A stretch of 64,000 nucleotides of DNA from assembly GCF_008974225.1 (NCBI RefSeq), contig NZ_BKZR01000012.1, positions 1 through 64,000 on the forward strand, given 5' to 3'. Shown here piece after piece: positions 1 to 8,259 of the stretch. Within the stretch, counting starts at the first letter, position 1. Every line of letters begins with the position of its first letter. The notes under the pieces were generated by a model. The model was not told where the DNA came from. It saw only the letters and a program-made list of their open reading frames with translations, and made no database searches. The position numbers and the translations under genes were made by a program. The DNA comes from Weizmannia acidilactici (GTDB lineage: Bacteria; Bacillota; Bacilli; Bacillales; Bacillaceae_C).

Positions 1-37
1 AAATCCTGCCCCTGTTGCACAGGGACAGGATTTTTTT
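1..37. terminator. Bidirectional terminator hairpin
   Basis: Arms at 2-14 and 20-32 pair with one mismatch around a 5-base loop. The + side is followed by seven T. It lies directly behind the stop of the leftward L,D-transpeptidase gene. Confidence 0.8.
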
Positions 38-1418
38 AATACACAATTACCGGTTCGTTTTGTTCAAGATTGTCATAAACGGATTTCATCACACTTGGCG
101 GCGTGTTCACGCATCCGCCTGATCCGTGCTTCAAGTAGGCATCCATCGCCCAGTTTGTACGCCAGCTTGCATCGTGGAAGCCGACGCCGCCGAGTGTGAA
201 CGGAGCCCAGTATTTGACCTTGATAGAGTAATGCGGATTTCCCGCCTCGCTGCCTTCTAGGACGGACGGCGATTGCTTATACTCGATATACCAGACCCCT
301 TTTGGCGTATCTTCATGCGTGTCATGCCTCCCGGTTACAACACGGGTTGTCACTTTCAGCTTTCCATCCTTATAAATCCAGATCCGCTGGTCATTGATTG
401 ACACTTCCGCATATGTATCGCCAATGCCGTTATTCGTTAAAACGTGGTACCCGACACCGATCGTGCTGTAGCCTTCCCCGTAAATATAATAAGCTTTTAC
501 CGATTTTCTGCCGTTTTGGAAAGCTTTCGCGATCCGTTCCGCTTCTTTATCGGTATCGATCGCCCAGCCGTATGACTGCCCTTTCACCGAAATGACAGAG
601 CCGGAATGCGTTTTAAACGTATAGTTTTTATGCAGCGTCGATTTCTCCTTGTTCAGTTCCTCCAGTTTTGTTTTGATGCCGGATGTATCGATGGTGAGTT
701 TCATATTTTTCGATACCGAAGCATTTTTGATCAGATCGCTTGCTTTAAACGGAAAATTCTTCTCCTGCAGCACGTAATTGACCGTCTGCTGCGATAGTTC
801 CTCAAGCTTTTGCTTTTCCTGTTTTACTGTCTGGCTGTTTTCGCGGACCGGCTGGAGTCGGGCGGCTTTCAAATGGATTTCGCTGTTGTATTTTTGTTTG
901 TCATATTCTTTTAAAATTTCCGCAATATCATATTGGTTTCCTTTTTTGCTTTTGGATACGCTGATTTTGCCATCTTCCATATAGGCCTGCGCGTCTTTCG
1001 GAGCCTGTAGATTTTTGTTCAATTGCTTCAATTGGTTTGATACTTCCTGCTTCAAGGTAACACTCCGGTAACGGTCCGCCCGCTCAGGCATGATCGTGTA
1101 GTTCTTTTCTTTAAAGGACGGGACAAATGTGCGCTGTGAATGGAAAACGCGTTTCACCTCCGCAAGATCACTGTCTGTAAAGCTTGCTTTTGTATCTTTA
1201 CCGTCCACCAAAACTTTGTTTCCGACATACACTTTATTTGTTAAATCCATGGACTTTAATTTTTTCAAGGCCTGTTCAGCGGTCAAACCGCCCACTTTGA
1301 CGCCGTTGATTTTGATATGCGGATTGAAACGGGTGGCCTGGTAATAGCCCGCCCCGCCTAAAAGTACGAGAATAAGTGCGGCAATGCTGCCAACGAGAAT
1401 GGCTGTCTTCCTGCTTAT
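36..1418 (-). CDS. Membrane-anchored L,D-transpeptidase (YkuD fold) with peptidoglycan-binding repeats
   Basis: This enzyme forms 3-3 cross-links, or attaches substrates, in peptidoglycan outside the membrane. The C-terminal catalytic domain has the YkuD hallmark: a conserved His (VGFHDAS) followed by SGGCVN, with the nucleophile Cys near residue 436 of 460. The middle of the protein resembles PG_binding_4 modules. The first in-frame GTG (1295) would leave out an obvious transmembrane anchor encoded just upstream (Ala/Leu/Ile/Val/Gly-rich, about residues 6-23). The open frame reaches back to a TGA at 1425-1427 and holds no ATG, GTG or TTG upstream of 1295. An ATA at 1418-1416 sits four bases after GGTGATC, a strong Shine-Dalgarno match, so I place the start there. 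The alternatives are a mutated ATG or translation only from 1295. The terminator follows the stop. Confidence 0.75.
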   Translation of the reverse strand: MSRKTAILVGSIAALILVLLGGAGYYQATRFNPHIKINGVKVGGLTAEQALKKLKSMDLTNKVYVGNKVLVDGKDTKASFTDSDLAEVKRVFHSQRTFVPSFKEKNYTIMPERADRYRSVTLKQEVSNQLKQLNKNLQAPKDAQAYMEDGKISVSKSKKGNQYDIAEILKEYDKQKYNSEIHLKAARLQPVRENSQTVKQEKQKLEELSQQTVNYVLQEKNFPFKASDLIKNASVSKNMKLTIDTSGIKTKLEELNKEKSTLHKNYTFKTHSGSVISVKGQSYGWAIDTDKEAERIAKAFQNGRKSVKAYYIYGEGYSTIGVGYHVLTNNGIGDTYAEVSINDQRIWIYKDGKLKVTTRVVTGRHDTHEDTPKGVWYIEYKQSPSVLEGSEAGNPHYSIKVKYWAPFTLGGVGFHDASWRTNWAMDAYLKHGSGGCVNTPPSVMKSVYDNLEQNEPVIVY

Positions 1419-1499
1419 GGCCGATCACCCCAATAAAAATAATTTCTATTACGAATAGATTGCGTGATTTACATATAACATATATGAATCGGCCGGATT

Positions 1500-1781
1500 T
1501 CACAAGAAGTTTTTCTCATTTAAGAAAACGTTCACGGCCCGCATGAAGTTTGCTGTATAAGTAAAATGCAGGTTTCCGCCATTTTTCTGCACTGGGCGAA
1601 TTACTTCTTCAAAAATTTCGTAGATCGACTGGAGTTTCCCAGCGAGCACCTCTAAATCTGACAGATCGTGAACTGCCTGAATGCAATCTGCAATTTCTGT
1701 TTCATACGCGTCCGGCCCGTAACCGAGCGGATCCCATGAAAATCATTCACGTAATTTTACATTGGTTTCATGCATGTTCAT
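1500..1781 (-). pseudogene. DUF1871 (YugE-like) gene interrupted by an in-frame TGA
   Basis: Translating leftward from ATG 1781 (Shine-Dalgarno AGGTGAT just upstream) gives 12 residues, then TGA at 1745-1743. The same frame then continues uninterrupted for 80 residues to TGA 1502-1500. The downstream part (SWDPLGYGPDAYETEIAD, later AVHDLSDLEVLAGKLQSIYE) reads like the small DUF1871/YugE family, whose members are about 85-90 residues. No start codon lies between the internal TGA and the conserved block, so a functional product would need TGA readthrough. A point mutation in a Trp codon or a base-call error is most likely. The family function is unknown. Confidence 0.65.
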
Positions 1782-1830
1782 GTCCATCACCTGAAAACAA
1801 TGCTATGGGCTTTTTCCTATAAAAAATGCA

Positions 1831-2094
1831 CTAATGCAGAAAGCGGTTTTTCTTCAGGATTTCATCTTCTATTTTTTTCGCTTTCTCCATCTGCTTCCGG
1901 TTAACCTTTTGAATGGCGAAAAAGGCGAGCACCGCGAGTATCACAAAAAAGGACAGCGAAATAAAAGCCGGAATGTAATATTTTTTATCGTGCGGAAACT
2001 CAACTAAAAACCCAAAAATAAAAGGAACCACGGCATTTCCCCCTTTGGCAGCGATTACCCCCATTATAACAGCCAGTGTACCCGATTGAAAACG
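1831..2094 (-). pseudogene. C-terminal remnant of an MFS transporter
   Basis: About 87 codons remain open, with an ATG only at 2064. They encode a Gly-rich helix ending (AAKGGNAVVPFIFGF), a short loop, one strongly hydrophobic helix (YIPAFISLSFFVILAVLAFF) and a charged tail rich in Lys. This arrangement is typical of the last two helices and cytoplasmic tail of a major facilitator transporter. The upstream frame closes beside the ppiB terminator, so the first ten helices are missing. A small real membrane protein from 2064 (77 residues) cannot be excluded. Confidence 0.5.
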
Positions 2095-2095
2095 C

Positions 2096-2138
2096 TAAAA
2101 CAGCGCCGCATTCAATTGCTGCGGCGCTTCCCTTTTTT
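2096..2138. terminator. Bidirectional terminator behind ppiB
   Basis: Perfect 9-bp arms at 2102-2110 and 2120-2128. On the leftward strand, the direction of ppiB, TGTTTTA follows; on the + strand a T7 run follows. Confidence 0.75.
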
Positions 2139-2737
2139 TACCGGACTGTCATTTTTTCAATCATGACATCGTGCAGCGGCTTATCGTACATGCCGGTCCG
2201 GACACTTGCAATTTCGTCCACGACATCCATGCCTTCAATGACCTGGCCGAACACGGTGTGGCGGAAATCAAGCCACGGAGTGCCGCCTTTTTCCATATAT
2301 GCTTCCACGATCTCAGCCGGATAGCCTGCCTGTTCCATCTGCCCTTTCAAACTTGGATCAACCGTTTTGCTTTGGACGATGAAAAATTGGCTTCCGTTCG
2401 TATTCGGGCCGGCATTGGCCATCGACAACGCGCCGCGGATATTAAACAGACGTTGCGAAAATTCATCTTCAAAAGGGGCGCCGTAAATGCTCTCGCCGCC
2501 GGTCCCGTTTCCTTCCGGATCGCCACCCTGGATCATGAACCCGTTAATCACGCGATGGAACGTCAAGCCGTCATAATATCCGTTTTTGCTGTGCTGAACA
2601 AAATTTTCAACCGTCTTCGGCGCGAGTTTCGGAAATAATTTGATCGTGATCGTCCCCATATTCGTCTGCATGTCGACGACCGTTTCGTTTTCCTGCACTT
2701 CCGCCGTTAATTGCGGATATATCGTTTCTTCTGTCAT
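2138..2737 (-). CDS. ppiB: Peptidyl-prolyl cis-trans isomerase, cyclophilin type
   Basis: Cytoplasmic cyclophilin that interconverts cis and trans Xaa-Pro bonds during protein folding. It carries the family core: FHRVINGFMIQGGDP (catalytic Arg in FHR), NTNGSQFFI (Gln/Phe of the active site), a Trp in GGTPWLDFRH and FGQVIEGMDVVD. The 199 residues from ATG 2737 suit the longer Bacillus-type PpiB. That ATG follows GGAGG by 11 bases; upstream in-frame ATGs at 2764 and 2755 lack a better site. It is single-gene and closed by the hairpin at 2096-2138. Confidence 0.93.
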   Translation of the reverse strand: MTEETIYPQLTAEVQENETVVDMQTNMGTITIKLFPKLAPKTVENFVQHSKNGYYDGLTFHRVINGFMIQGGDPEGNGTGGESIYGAPFEDEFSQRLFNIRGALSMANAGPNTNGSQFFIVQSKTVDPSLKGQMEQAGYPAEIVEAYMEKGGTPWLDFRHTVFGQVIEGMDVVDEIASVRTGMYDKPLHDVMIEKMTVR

Positions 2738-2893
2738 AGATTGATAAACCTCCATCCGTTTCATTCACTGCTCTTGTTTAACTTTACTAAAATCAGCCCG
2801 AAAAGTCCAAAGGAAAAAACGGATTTTTTTCTTTTGCTTCTTTCCCGTATTTTTCCCATAATGATATATAGAAAAAAGCAAGGGGGAATTGGA

Positions 2894-3265
2894 GTGGACA
2901 TTGGCGATTTCATCGTAACAACAAAGAAAACGGGAAAATATATCGGGGAAATTACGCAAGTATTCCCCGACCATTACGTGTTTAAAACGCTGGCCGTTTT
3001 GAAACATCCCGCCCAGGGGGATCTGCATCATCCGAATGAAGGGGACGTGCCGTTTTTCCATGAGCGGAAAGCGCTTGCCTACGGGGAACAGGCGAATATC
3101 CCGTTGAAAACAGCCAAACCTTACAGCGGCGAAATCCCGGATTACACCGAGTCGTTAAGAACGGCTGTCCACGGGCTCGTGGAAAAACTCGAAAAAGAAG
3201 ATACACTCTACAGCCAAAAAAGCATCGCAGCATTAAAAAACTTGATGAAAGAATATGGGATTTAA
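2894..3265 (+). CDS. kapB: Kinase-associated protein KapB
   Basis: KapB helps the sensor kinase KinB feed phosphate into the Spo0A sporulation phosphorelay. The small protein (123 residues) starts at GTG 2894, seven bases after AGGGGG. Its N-terminus (VDIGDFIVTTKKTGKYIGEI) forms the beta-barrel-like start typical of the KapB family, and the C-terminal half is helical and charged. In B. subtilis kapB follows kinB, but no kinB lies beside it here. Transcribed divergently from ppiB and followed by its own terminator. Confidence 0.8.
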   Translation: MDIGDFIVTTKKTGKYIGEITQVFPDHYVFKTLAVLKHPAQGDLHHPNEGDVPFFHERKALAYGEQANIPLKTAKPYSGEIPDYTESLRTAVHGLVEKLEKEDTLYSQKSIAALKNLMKEYGI

Positions 3266-3272
3266 GCTGGCA

Positions 3273-3306
3273 GCCGGGATCTTTCGGAAAGGTCCCGGCC
3301 TTTTTT
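3273..3306 (+). terminator. Terminator behind kapB
   Basis: Seven-bp arms at 3273-3279 and 3293-3299 (GCCGGGA/TCCCGGC) are followed by T6. Confidence 0.85.
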
Positions 3307-3395
3307 ATCGTTGCCCGCGGCTTCTTCGTATATCGGGAAGTAAAATAAACATGATTTTTGTCAAAAATCCTTCAAGTTTCCGCAAGACGGTTTTG

Positions 3396-3423
3396 TTGAA
3401 CTTTCCGACATAGGTTTTATAAT
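3396..3423 (+). promoter_or_regulatory. Sigma-A-type promoter for the MFS gene
   Basis: TTGAAC (3396-3401), 16-bp spacer, TATAAT (3418-3423). The inverted repeat ACACT-TTT-AGTGT (3455-3467) lies in the leader and could be an operator. Confidence 0.6.
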
Positions 3424-3502
3424 AATATTTAGGTGAACGAAATATTAATACAATACACTTTTAGTGTGCTTATATATATGAAGGAGGCGGTTACCCATCC
3501 AG

Positions 3503-4720
3503 ATGACTCAGGAAAAGCGTAACTTGTATATTATGCTCGTTTGTAATTTTCTCGTTGGCGCAAGCATGACGATGATTATTCCATTTTTATCGCTATATAT
3601 TAAAACGTTCGGACATTTCAGCGATGTGTATGTCCAACGGTGGGCCGGCTATATTTTCGGCGTCACCTTTTTGGTCGCTTTCATCATGTCTCCGGTATGG
3701 GGCAGAATCGGCGACAAGTACGGCTTTAAACCGACACTCGTCATTACCGGCTTCGGCATCGCCGCAAGCATTTTTTGCATGGGGCTGGCCAATAACGTTA
3801 TCTCCCTGTTTATCACCCGCTTTTTTATGGGGATTGTGACCGGTTTTATCCCGACTTCGATGGCTTTGATTTCCGCGCAGACACCGAAAGAAGAGGCAGG
3901 GAAGGTGCTCGGCACATTGCAGATGGGCAATGTTTCCGGCAGTTTGTTCGGACCGATGATCGGTGGTTCAATCGCCGACAGCTTTGGCTTTAAATATACG
4001 TTTATCATCACAGCCGCCACCATTTCTATTGCCGCGCTCGGCGTTGTATTCGGCATTAAAGAAAAACGCCGCGAGCCGGTACAGAAAAAAGCGGCGCACG
4101 TTTCTTCCATCGACGTGCTGAAACGCATTGTCAGCCACCGCATTTTGATTACCGTTATGGTGATTGCCCTTTTGATCCAGATGGCCAACTTCAGCGTCCA
4201 GCCGTTACTGGCACTGTATGTAAGCCATTTAACAAGCGCCGGCAATGTCGCGCTCCTTTCCGGCATGGCGTTTTCCGCAACCGGATTCGGTAATCTCCTT
4301 TTGACAAGGCAGTGGGGGGCGCTTGGCGACAAATTCGGGCATGCAAAAGTGCTACTTGTTTTGCTTGTTTTAGCCTGTGCCTTTATGGTTCCGCAGGCGC
4401 TTGTGAACAATTTATGGGAACTCATTATTTTGAGATTCCTGTTTGGGATGGTGGTCGGCGGCATGAACCCGAGCATCGTCGCATTTATCCGCCTCGAAGC
4501 GCCGCTCAGTATGCAGGGGGAAGTACTCGGTTATAACCAAAGTTTCCGTTTCCTCGGCAATGTGACGGGGCCGCTGCTTGGCGGTTATGTATCCGGCATT
4601 TCTGGCATTTCGTCCGTTTTCTATGTCACCGGGATATTGTTTATTTTTGCGTTTGTGCTCCTCTTTTTCAGCGTAAAATCCGAGCAGCGCCGCCAGCTGC
4701 AGGAAGGGCTCAACCAATGA
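3503..4720 (+). CDS. MFS multidrug-type efflux transporter
   Basis: Twelve hydrophobic helices in 405 residues, with the MFS motif A in the 2-3 loop (GRIGDKYGFKP) and a motif C-like Gly-rich helix 5 (GFIPTSMALISAQ, later GPMIGG), as in drug/H+ antiporters of the TetA/MdtG group. The substrate cannot be read from the sequence. The start is not certain: AAGGAGG at 3481-3487 is 15 bases from ATG 3503, longer than normal, while an in-frame ATC (3497) has better spacing. A promoter and a small inverted repeat precede it; a terminator shared with convergent menI follows. Confidence 0.85.
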   Translation: MTQEKRNLYIMLVCNFLVGASMTMIIPFLSLYIKTFGHFSDVYVQRWAGYIFGVTFLVAFIMSPVWGRIGDKYGFKPTLVITGFGIAASIFCMGLANNVISLFITRFFMGIVTGFIPTSMALISAQTPKEEAGKVLGTLQMGNVSGSLFGPMIGGSIADSFGFKYTFIITAATISIAALGVVFGIKEKRREPVQKKAAHVSSIDVLKRIVSHRILITVMVIALLIQMANFSVQPLLALYVSHLTSAGNVALLSGMAFSATGFGNLLLTRQWGALGDKFGHAKVLLVLLVLACAFMVPQALVNNLWELIILRFLFGMVVGGMNPSIVAFIRLEAPLSMQGEVLGYNQSFRFLGNVTGPLLGGYVSGISGISSVFYVTGILFIFAFVLLFFSVKSEQRRQLQEGLNQ

Positions 4721-4749
4721 CCGAAAAGTCAGCATCATCTATTTAAAAG

Positions 4750-4780
4750 GCTGCAGGCTAAGCATACCTGCAGCTTTTTT
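4750..4780. terminator. Terminator between convergent MFS gene and menI
   Basis: Eight-bp perfect arms (GCTGCAGG 4750-4757, CCTGCAGC 4767-4774) then T6 on the + strand. Confidence 0.85.
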
Positions 4781-5169
4781 CATTTTTCTTTTTTCGGCAC
4801 AACCGCAATCGTGCACCGCGATAAGCAAATCAAATTTTCTTCTTCATCCATGATTTTAATTTCCCACACTTGGGTGTTTTTGCCCCGGTGCACAACTTCT
4901 GCAACGGCCTTCACGGTGCCGTCCCGTTTGGAGCGGATGTGGTTCGCATTGATTTCAAGTCCGAAGCAAACCTCTTTTTCCAAATCAATCAGCATGGCTG
5001 CCCCGAGGCTTGCCGCCGTTTCCGCCAATGCGACAGAAGCGCCGCCGTGCAGGTACCCGAGCGGTTGCCTCGTTTTTTCGTTCACCGGCATGGTTGCCAC
5101 CACTTTTCCCGGCTCCATTTTTACAAGTTTGATCCCTAAAGCACCGATCAATGTGTTTTCCAGTTCCAA
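4780..5169 (-). CDS. menI: Hotdog thioesterase, 1,4-dihydroxy-2-naphthoyl-CoA hydrolase (MenI/YuxO type)
   Basis: Cytoplasmic PaaI-type thioesterase. In B. subtilis this family (YuxO/MenI) hydrolyses DHNA-CoA in menaquinone synthesis. The hotdog signature is clear: LGYLHGGASVALAETAAS with the catalytic Glu, then GLEINANHIRS. Start chosen at TTG 5169: a perfect AAGGAGG lies nine bases upstream, and the resulting 129-residue protein matches the family. A longer frame to 5292 would put the Shine-Dalgarno inside the gene. No comA gene is next to it, unlike B. subtilis. Substrate assignment is by family only. Confidence 0.82.
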   Translation of the reverse strand: MELENTLIGALGIKLVKMEPGKVVATMPVNEKTRQPLGYLHGGASVALAETAASLGAAMLIDLEKEVCFGLEINANHIRSKRDGTVKAVAEVVHRGKNTQVWEIKIMDEEENLICLSRCTIAVVPKKEK

Positions 5170-5271
5170 TTTCTCGTTCCTCCTTTGTTTCGGATTGTCC
5201 ATACATCTTCCGCGCCTTCTTTTCATAATATGTAAAAAATTTGTTTTCCGCCAAAGAAAGAAGGTGAGAGT

Positions 5272-5637
5272 ATGTACCCCAATCCGTATCATCGTTACCC
5301 TTCCATCCTTTCATACTATTCCATGCCTTTCCGCCAATATCCTGCCGTACGCCCGAAAAAATTTATGGATACCGCTTTGCATATGAATGAACTTTTATCC
5401 GATGCACAGCTGGTTACAAACCGCATTTTACGATCTGCCCCTTTTGCCGGCCAGCTGATGGAAGCGGCACAAAAGTCCAATATGGCACAGATCGGGCGCC
5501 TCCTTGCAGGAACGGGCATCAAACATACGCCGCGCGTTTTCTATTCGCCGGACGGACTCGTGCTTGAATTTGCCCATCAAACCGGCCACGATCCCGAGCC
5601 ATGTTGTGCCATTCAGATGAAAATGCGCTGGTCATAA
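5272..5637 (+). CDS. yuzC: YuzC-like small protein, probably spore-associated
   Basis: A 121-residue protein with a Tyr/Pro-rich N-terminus (MYPNPYHRYPS) and a helical remainder ending in a Cys pair (EPCCAIQ). It resembles B. subtilis YuzC, which also lies near yuxO. ATG 5272 follows AAGGTGAG. Tyr/Pro-rich N-termini are common in spore coat and spore-surface proteins, but no function is established. Divergent from menI and closed by the hairpin at 5644-5671. Confidence 0.6.
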   Translation: MYPNPYHRYPSILSYYSMPFRQYPAVRPKKFMDTALHMNELLSDAQLVTNRILRSAPFAGQLMEAAQKSNMAQIGRLLAGTGIKHTPRVFYSPDGLVLEFAHQTGHDPEPCCAIQMKMRWS

Positions 5638-5643
5638 CAATTA

Positions 5644-5671
5644 ACCCCGCTTTCAATAGACAAAGCGGGGT
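5644..5671. terminator. Hairpin between yuzC-like gene and the 56-residue gene
   Basis: Perfect 10-bp arms ACCCCGCTTT/AAAGCGGGGT. T-runs are weak on both sides, so termination strength is uncertain. Confidence 0.6.
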
Positions 5672-5678
5672 AAAAAAT

Positions 5679-5849
5679 TTAATACGGATAGTAAGGAAAT
5701 GGCGGGTAGGCATATGGAACCGGCGGATACAGAAAGAACGGGCGCGGCCTCACCAGTGCGCCGCCAAGCAGCCCGCCGAGAAAACCTCCTAAAAGCGGGG
5801 CCCCGAAAAACGGCGCGAGACGGGAAGGATAATGTACATGTGAATTCAT
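5679..5849 (-). CDS. 56-residue Gly/Pro/Tyr-rich protein, unknown function
   Basis: ATG 5849 is seven bases after GGAGG, a strong initiation site. The product starts MNSHVHYPSRLAPFF, has a central Leu/Gly-rich stretch with repeated GG (GAPLLGGFLGGLLGGAL) that could insert in or lie on a membrane, and ends with a run of Pro and Tyr. This composition is reminiscent of small spore or morphogenetic proteins, but I do not recognise a family. It lies 60 bases downstream of gerKB on the same strand and could be the last gene of the receptor operon. An overlapping frame from TTG 5853 is a shadow. Confidence 0.65.
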   Translation of the reverse strand: MNSHVHYPSRLAPFFGAPLLGGFLGGLLGGALVRPRPFFLYPPVPYAYPPFPYYPY

Positions 5850-5909
5850 TCAACTACCTCCTCTCTTTCTTGTTTTAATTTATGCATCCCGCTTAGGTTG
5901 GACTGGGCG

Positions 5910-7031
5910 CTAGGCAGGCGATGCTTTTTGCTGTTTCTTTTTCTTACGCCTTTCTTTCCATAAAATAATAAGAAGGCTGAGCAGCGGAAATGCCACTTGC
6001 GCCGGAAAATGGAACAGGATAGGAACGACTTTGAGCCCTTCATTGATATGTTCCGCATAAGTAGATGCGATCATAAGAGAAGCGCACAGCATAATGAAGC
6101 CGAGCGGATACACGGTTTTCTGGTAACCATCCACTTTAAATAGCTCCGTAAAAATAACACATGCCGCATAAAAGAAAAGGGTGACTTTAAAAAAACCGCC
6201 AACAATTAGCGCAATCATAAAAAATACGTCGAGCCTTTCCAAAAAATGGGCAAACTGTATTTCCCGGATGGTCGAAAGAAGCGGAAACGGGGAGCGCTGG
6301 ATCGTCTCTGCGCCAATCACGGAAATATTGATCAGCATGGAAAATACCAAATTCGTCCCGCTTAGTAATATTGCGGACAGCCCGGCAATTTTGACTTTCT
6401 TCGAATGGTTTACAAGTGGGAGAATGCTGAAAAATACAATCGTTTCCCCAAAAGGGACATAAATCGTTTCCGTGATCATCGATTTTAACACGGGCATGAC
6501 TCCGCTTTCAAGTACCGGCTTCAGATGATTCAGATTAATGAGCCGGGATACGATGATCAACACAAATCCCGTGATCGCCATGATATAGTAAAATATGAAA
6601 AAAATTTCCCCGGTTCTTGCGATCACTTCAATTCCTTTTTTTACGGCATAAATGATGCAAAAAGCCATAATGGCGTTAATAATAAACAGCGGAAATTCCG
6701 GATAGGAAGTAATGATCAGCATTTCCCCGAAATCGCGCAGTACCCTGGCCGACAAATACAAAAAATATATGCCAAAATTAAACCCGAATATCCATCCAAG
6801 AAACTTCCCATATACGGCTTGCAGGCTTTGGACCGGGGATAGATCCGGGTAAAAGGTAAAGATTTTATAATAAAGATAAAACAGGAAAAAGCCCATGCAC
6901 ATGCCGCCGAGAATGGCCAGCCATGCATCCTGTTTTGCGCCGCTCCCAATTGCAAGTAGAAGCGCGCTGCCAAGTTCAAACATAAAAATCATCACAAATA
7001 ATTGGTAAGGTGAGATTTTTGCTTTTTCCAT
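5910..7031 (-). CDS. gerKB: Spore germinant receptor subunit B (GerKB type)
   Basis: Inner-membrane B subunit of a Ger receptor, related to amino-acid/polyamine permeases and thought to bind the germinant. The 373 residues hold about ten hydrophobic helices, as in the GerAB/spore permease family, with a typical N-terminus (KISPYQLFVMIFMFELGS) and a Lys/Arg-rich tail. It starts 16 bases after the C-subunit gene. The A-C-B gene order matches gerK rather than gerA or gerB of B. subtilis, so I use the gerK name; the ligand cannot be read from sequence. Confidence 0.85.
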   Translation of the reverse strand: MEKAKISPYQLFVMIFMFELGSALLLAIGSGAKQDAWLAILGGMCMGFFLFYLYYKIFTFYPDLSPVQSLQAVYGKFLGWIFGFNFGIYFLYLSARVLRDFGEMLIITSYPEFPLFIINAIMAFCIIYAVKKGIEVIARTGEIFFIFYYIMAITGFVLIIVSRLINLNHLKPVLESGVMPVLKSMITETIYVPFGETIVFFSILPLVNHSKKVKIAGLSAILLSGTNLVFSMLINISVIGAETIQRSPFPLLSTIREIQFAHFLERLDVFFMIALIVGGFFKVTLFFYAACVIFTELFKVDGYQKTVYPLGFIMLCASLMIASTYAEHINEGLKVVPILFHFPAQVAFPLLSLLIILWKERRKKKKQQKASPA

Positions 7032-7047
7032 ATATCACCAGGCCTTG

Positions 7048-8259
7048 CTATTTTAAATTTGAATGGAACGGATCCGTCCTTAGTTCCGAATTGCTGATGA
7101 TCACATTCGAATGCACGTTTACTTTTAAGTTGGCAAACCCTTTTTCATTCCAATGGTTCTTCATTTTTTTCCATTGCTTCGGATACTGCTGGTGGATCAT
7201 TTGCCCAAACCCGAATACATCACATTTTTCCTGCTGCATATAGCGGATTCCCTCGTAAATTTGCTGCTCGGCTTTCTTTTCATAAGCTTTTTGAAGCCGG
7301 CCGATCATTTTCATATCCATTACTTTCATGGGCACATCCACTTCATAAAGCTGCCCCTGAAATGTAATATCGATATTCATTTCCGGTTTGCCGTTTTTCA
7401 TCACCGGCTTTATGTCTACATTTGTTTTTATTGTCCGGATATCAACCGCATCCGGATGATGGTTCCAGTCGAGCGTTAGGGAAGTGATATTTGTCTTCTT
7501 GAGCAGCCATGTAATGACGCGTGCTTTGTTTCCGTCAACCCAGCCAATCAATTTGCCGTTTTTTATGATGCCGATTGCCGAGCTCATTAAATATGCCGAT
7601 AAAGCGGTCTGGTTTAAGCTATCCTGCATTTTCCCTTTTTCCGGATCCCCGATTAGTTTAATGCTGCCAACTGCCGCTTCTTTTCCCTCTGTGGTAAAAT
7701 CAGAAATGAGGTCCGACATACTTATTTTCAGCCTCCCCCCAGAACCTTCCTGGGCATATTCCAACGTTTTGTTGATTTTATTTGCCGGAACCCGGTCAAT
7801 TGGGGTTAATACTTTAAGAATATCTTCCGCTTTACAATTACGAGCAATGACAAAAGTGGCTGTATTGCGGAATTCTTTGTACCTGTCCAGGACATCAAGG
7901 ACGGGATAAATCCCTTCCTTGGCTGTTTCTTCACCAACCATTAATACGTTTGCATGCGAAAAATATAATCTCCTTGAAATTTCCTGTCCCCCGTTTCGGA
8001 ATGCTTCTTGGACTGTTCTGCCTGTAGCCTGGTAAATGGTGACGGGCGGCCCCTGTCCCCCGCCCAATTGCATGCCGTTCGGGATGTTTAAAGAATTGAC
8101 AATTTGATAGGTGACCAAGTATTTGCCATTTTCAAGGCGGTCGACTCCGATCGCGCTGACAAAGGCAATATCCGTCAATTCTTTATGGCTCCAGCAGCCG
8201 GTAAGCATAAAGATAGAAAGCAGCAGCACCGCCGCCATTTTTATTTGTCTTTTGATCAT
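7048..8259 (-). CDS. gerKC: Spore germinant receptor lipoprotein subunit C (GerKC type)
   Basis: Ger(x)C family lipoprotein of 403 residues that sits on the outer face of the spore inner membrane as part of the receptor. A basic start and hydrophobic stretch lead to the lipobox LTGC near residue 22. The mature protein has the usual GerAC start (WSHKELTDIAFVSAIGVD) and a C-terminal domain with YEGIRYMQ and FGQMIHQ-type motifs. The start overlaps the A-subunit stop by four bases (ATGA), implying coupled translation. Confidence 0.9.
   Translation of the reverse strand: MIKRQIKMAAVLLLSIFMLTGCWSHKELTDIAFVSAIGVDRLENGKYLVTYQIVNSLNIPNGMQLGGGQGPPVTIYQATGRTVQEAFRNGGQEISRRLYFSHANVLMVGEETAKEGIYPVLDVLDRYKEFRNTATFVIARNCKAEDILKVLTPIDRVPANKINKTLEYAQEGSGGRLKISMSDLISDFTTEGKEAAVGSIKLIGDPEKGKMQDSLNQTALSAYLMSSAIGIIKNGKLIGWVDGNKARVITWLLKKTNITSLTLDWNHHPDAVDIRTIKTNVDIKPVMKNGKPEMNIDITFQGQLYEVDVPMKVMDMKMIGRLQKAYEKKAEQQIYEGIRYMQQEKCDVFGFGQMIHQQYPKQWKKMKNHWNEKGFANLKVNVHSNVIISNSELRTDPFHSNLK

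Noticed and set aside
3649..4476. 275-codon open frame antisense to the MFS gene
   Set aside because: Shadow of a hydrophobic gene; no ribosome site and low-quality composition, while the sense frame has clear MFS motifs.
5653..5853. 66-codon frame starting at TTG 5853
   Set aside because: Overlaps the 56-residue gene in another frame; GGAGG spacing favours ATG 5849 and the sense product has coherent composition.
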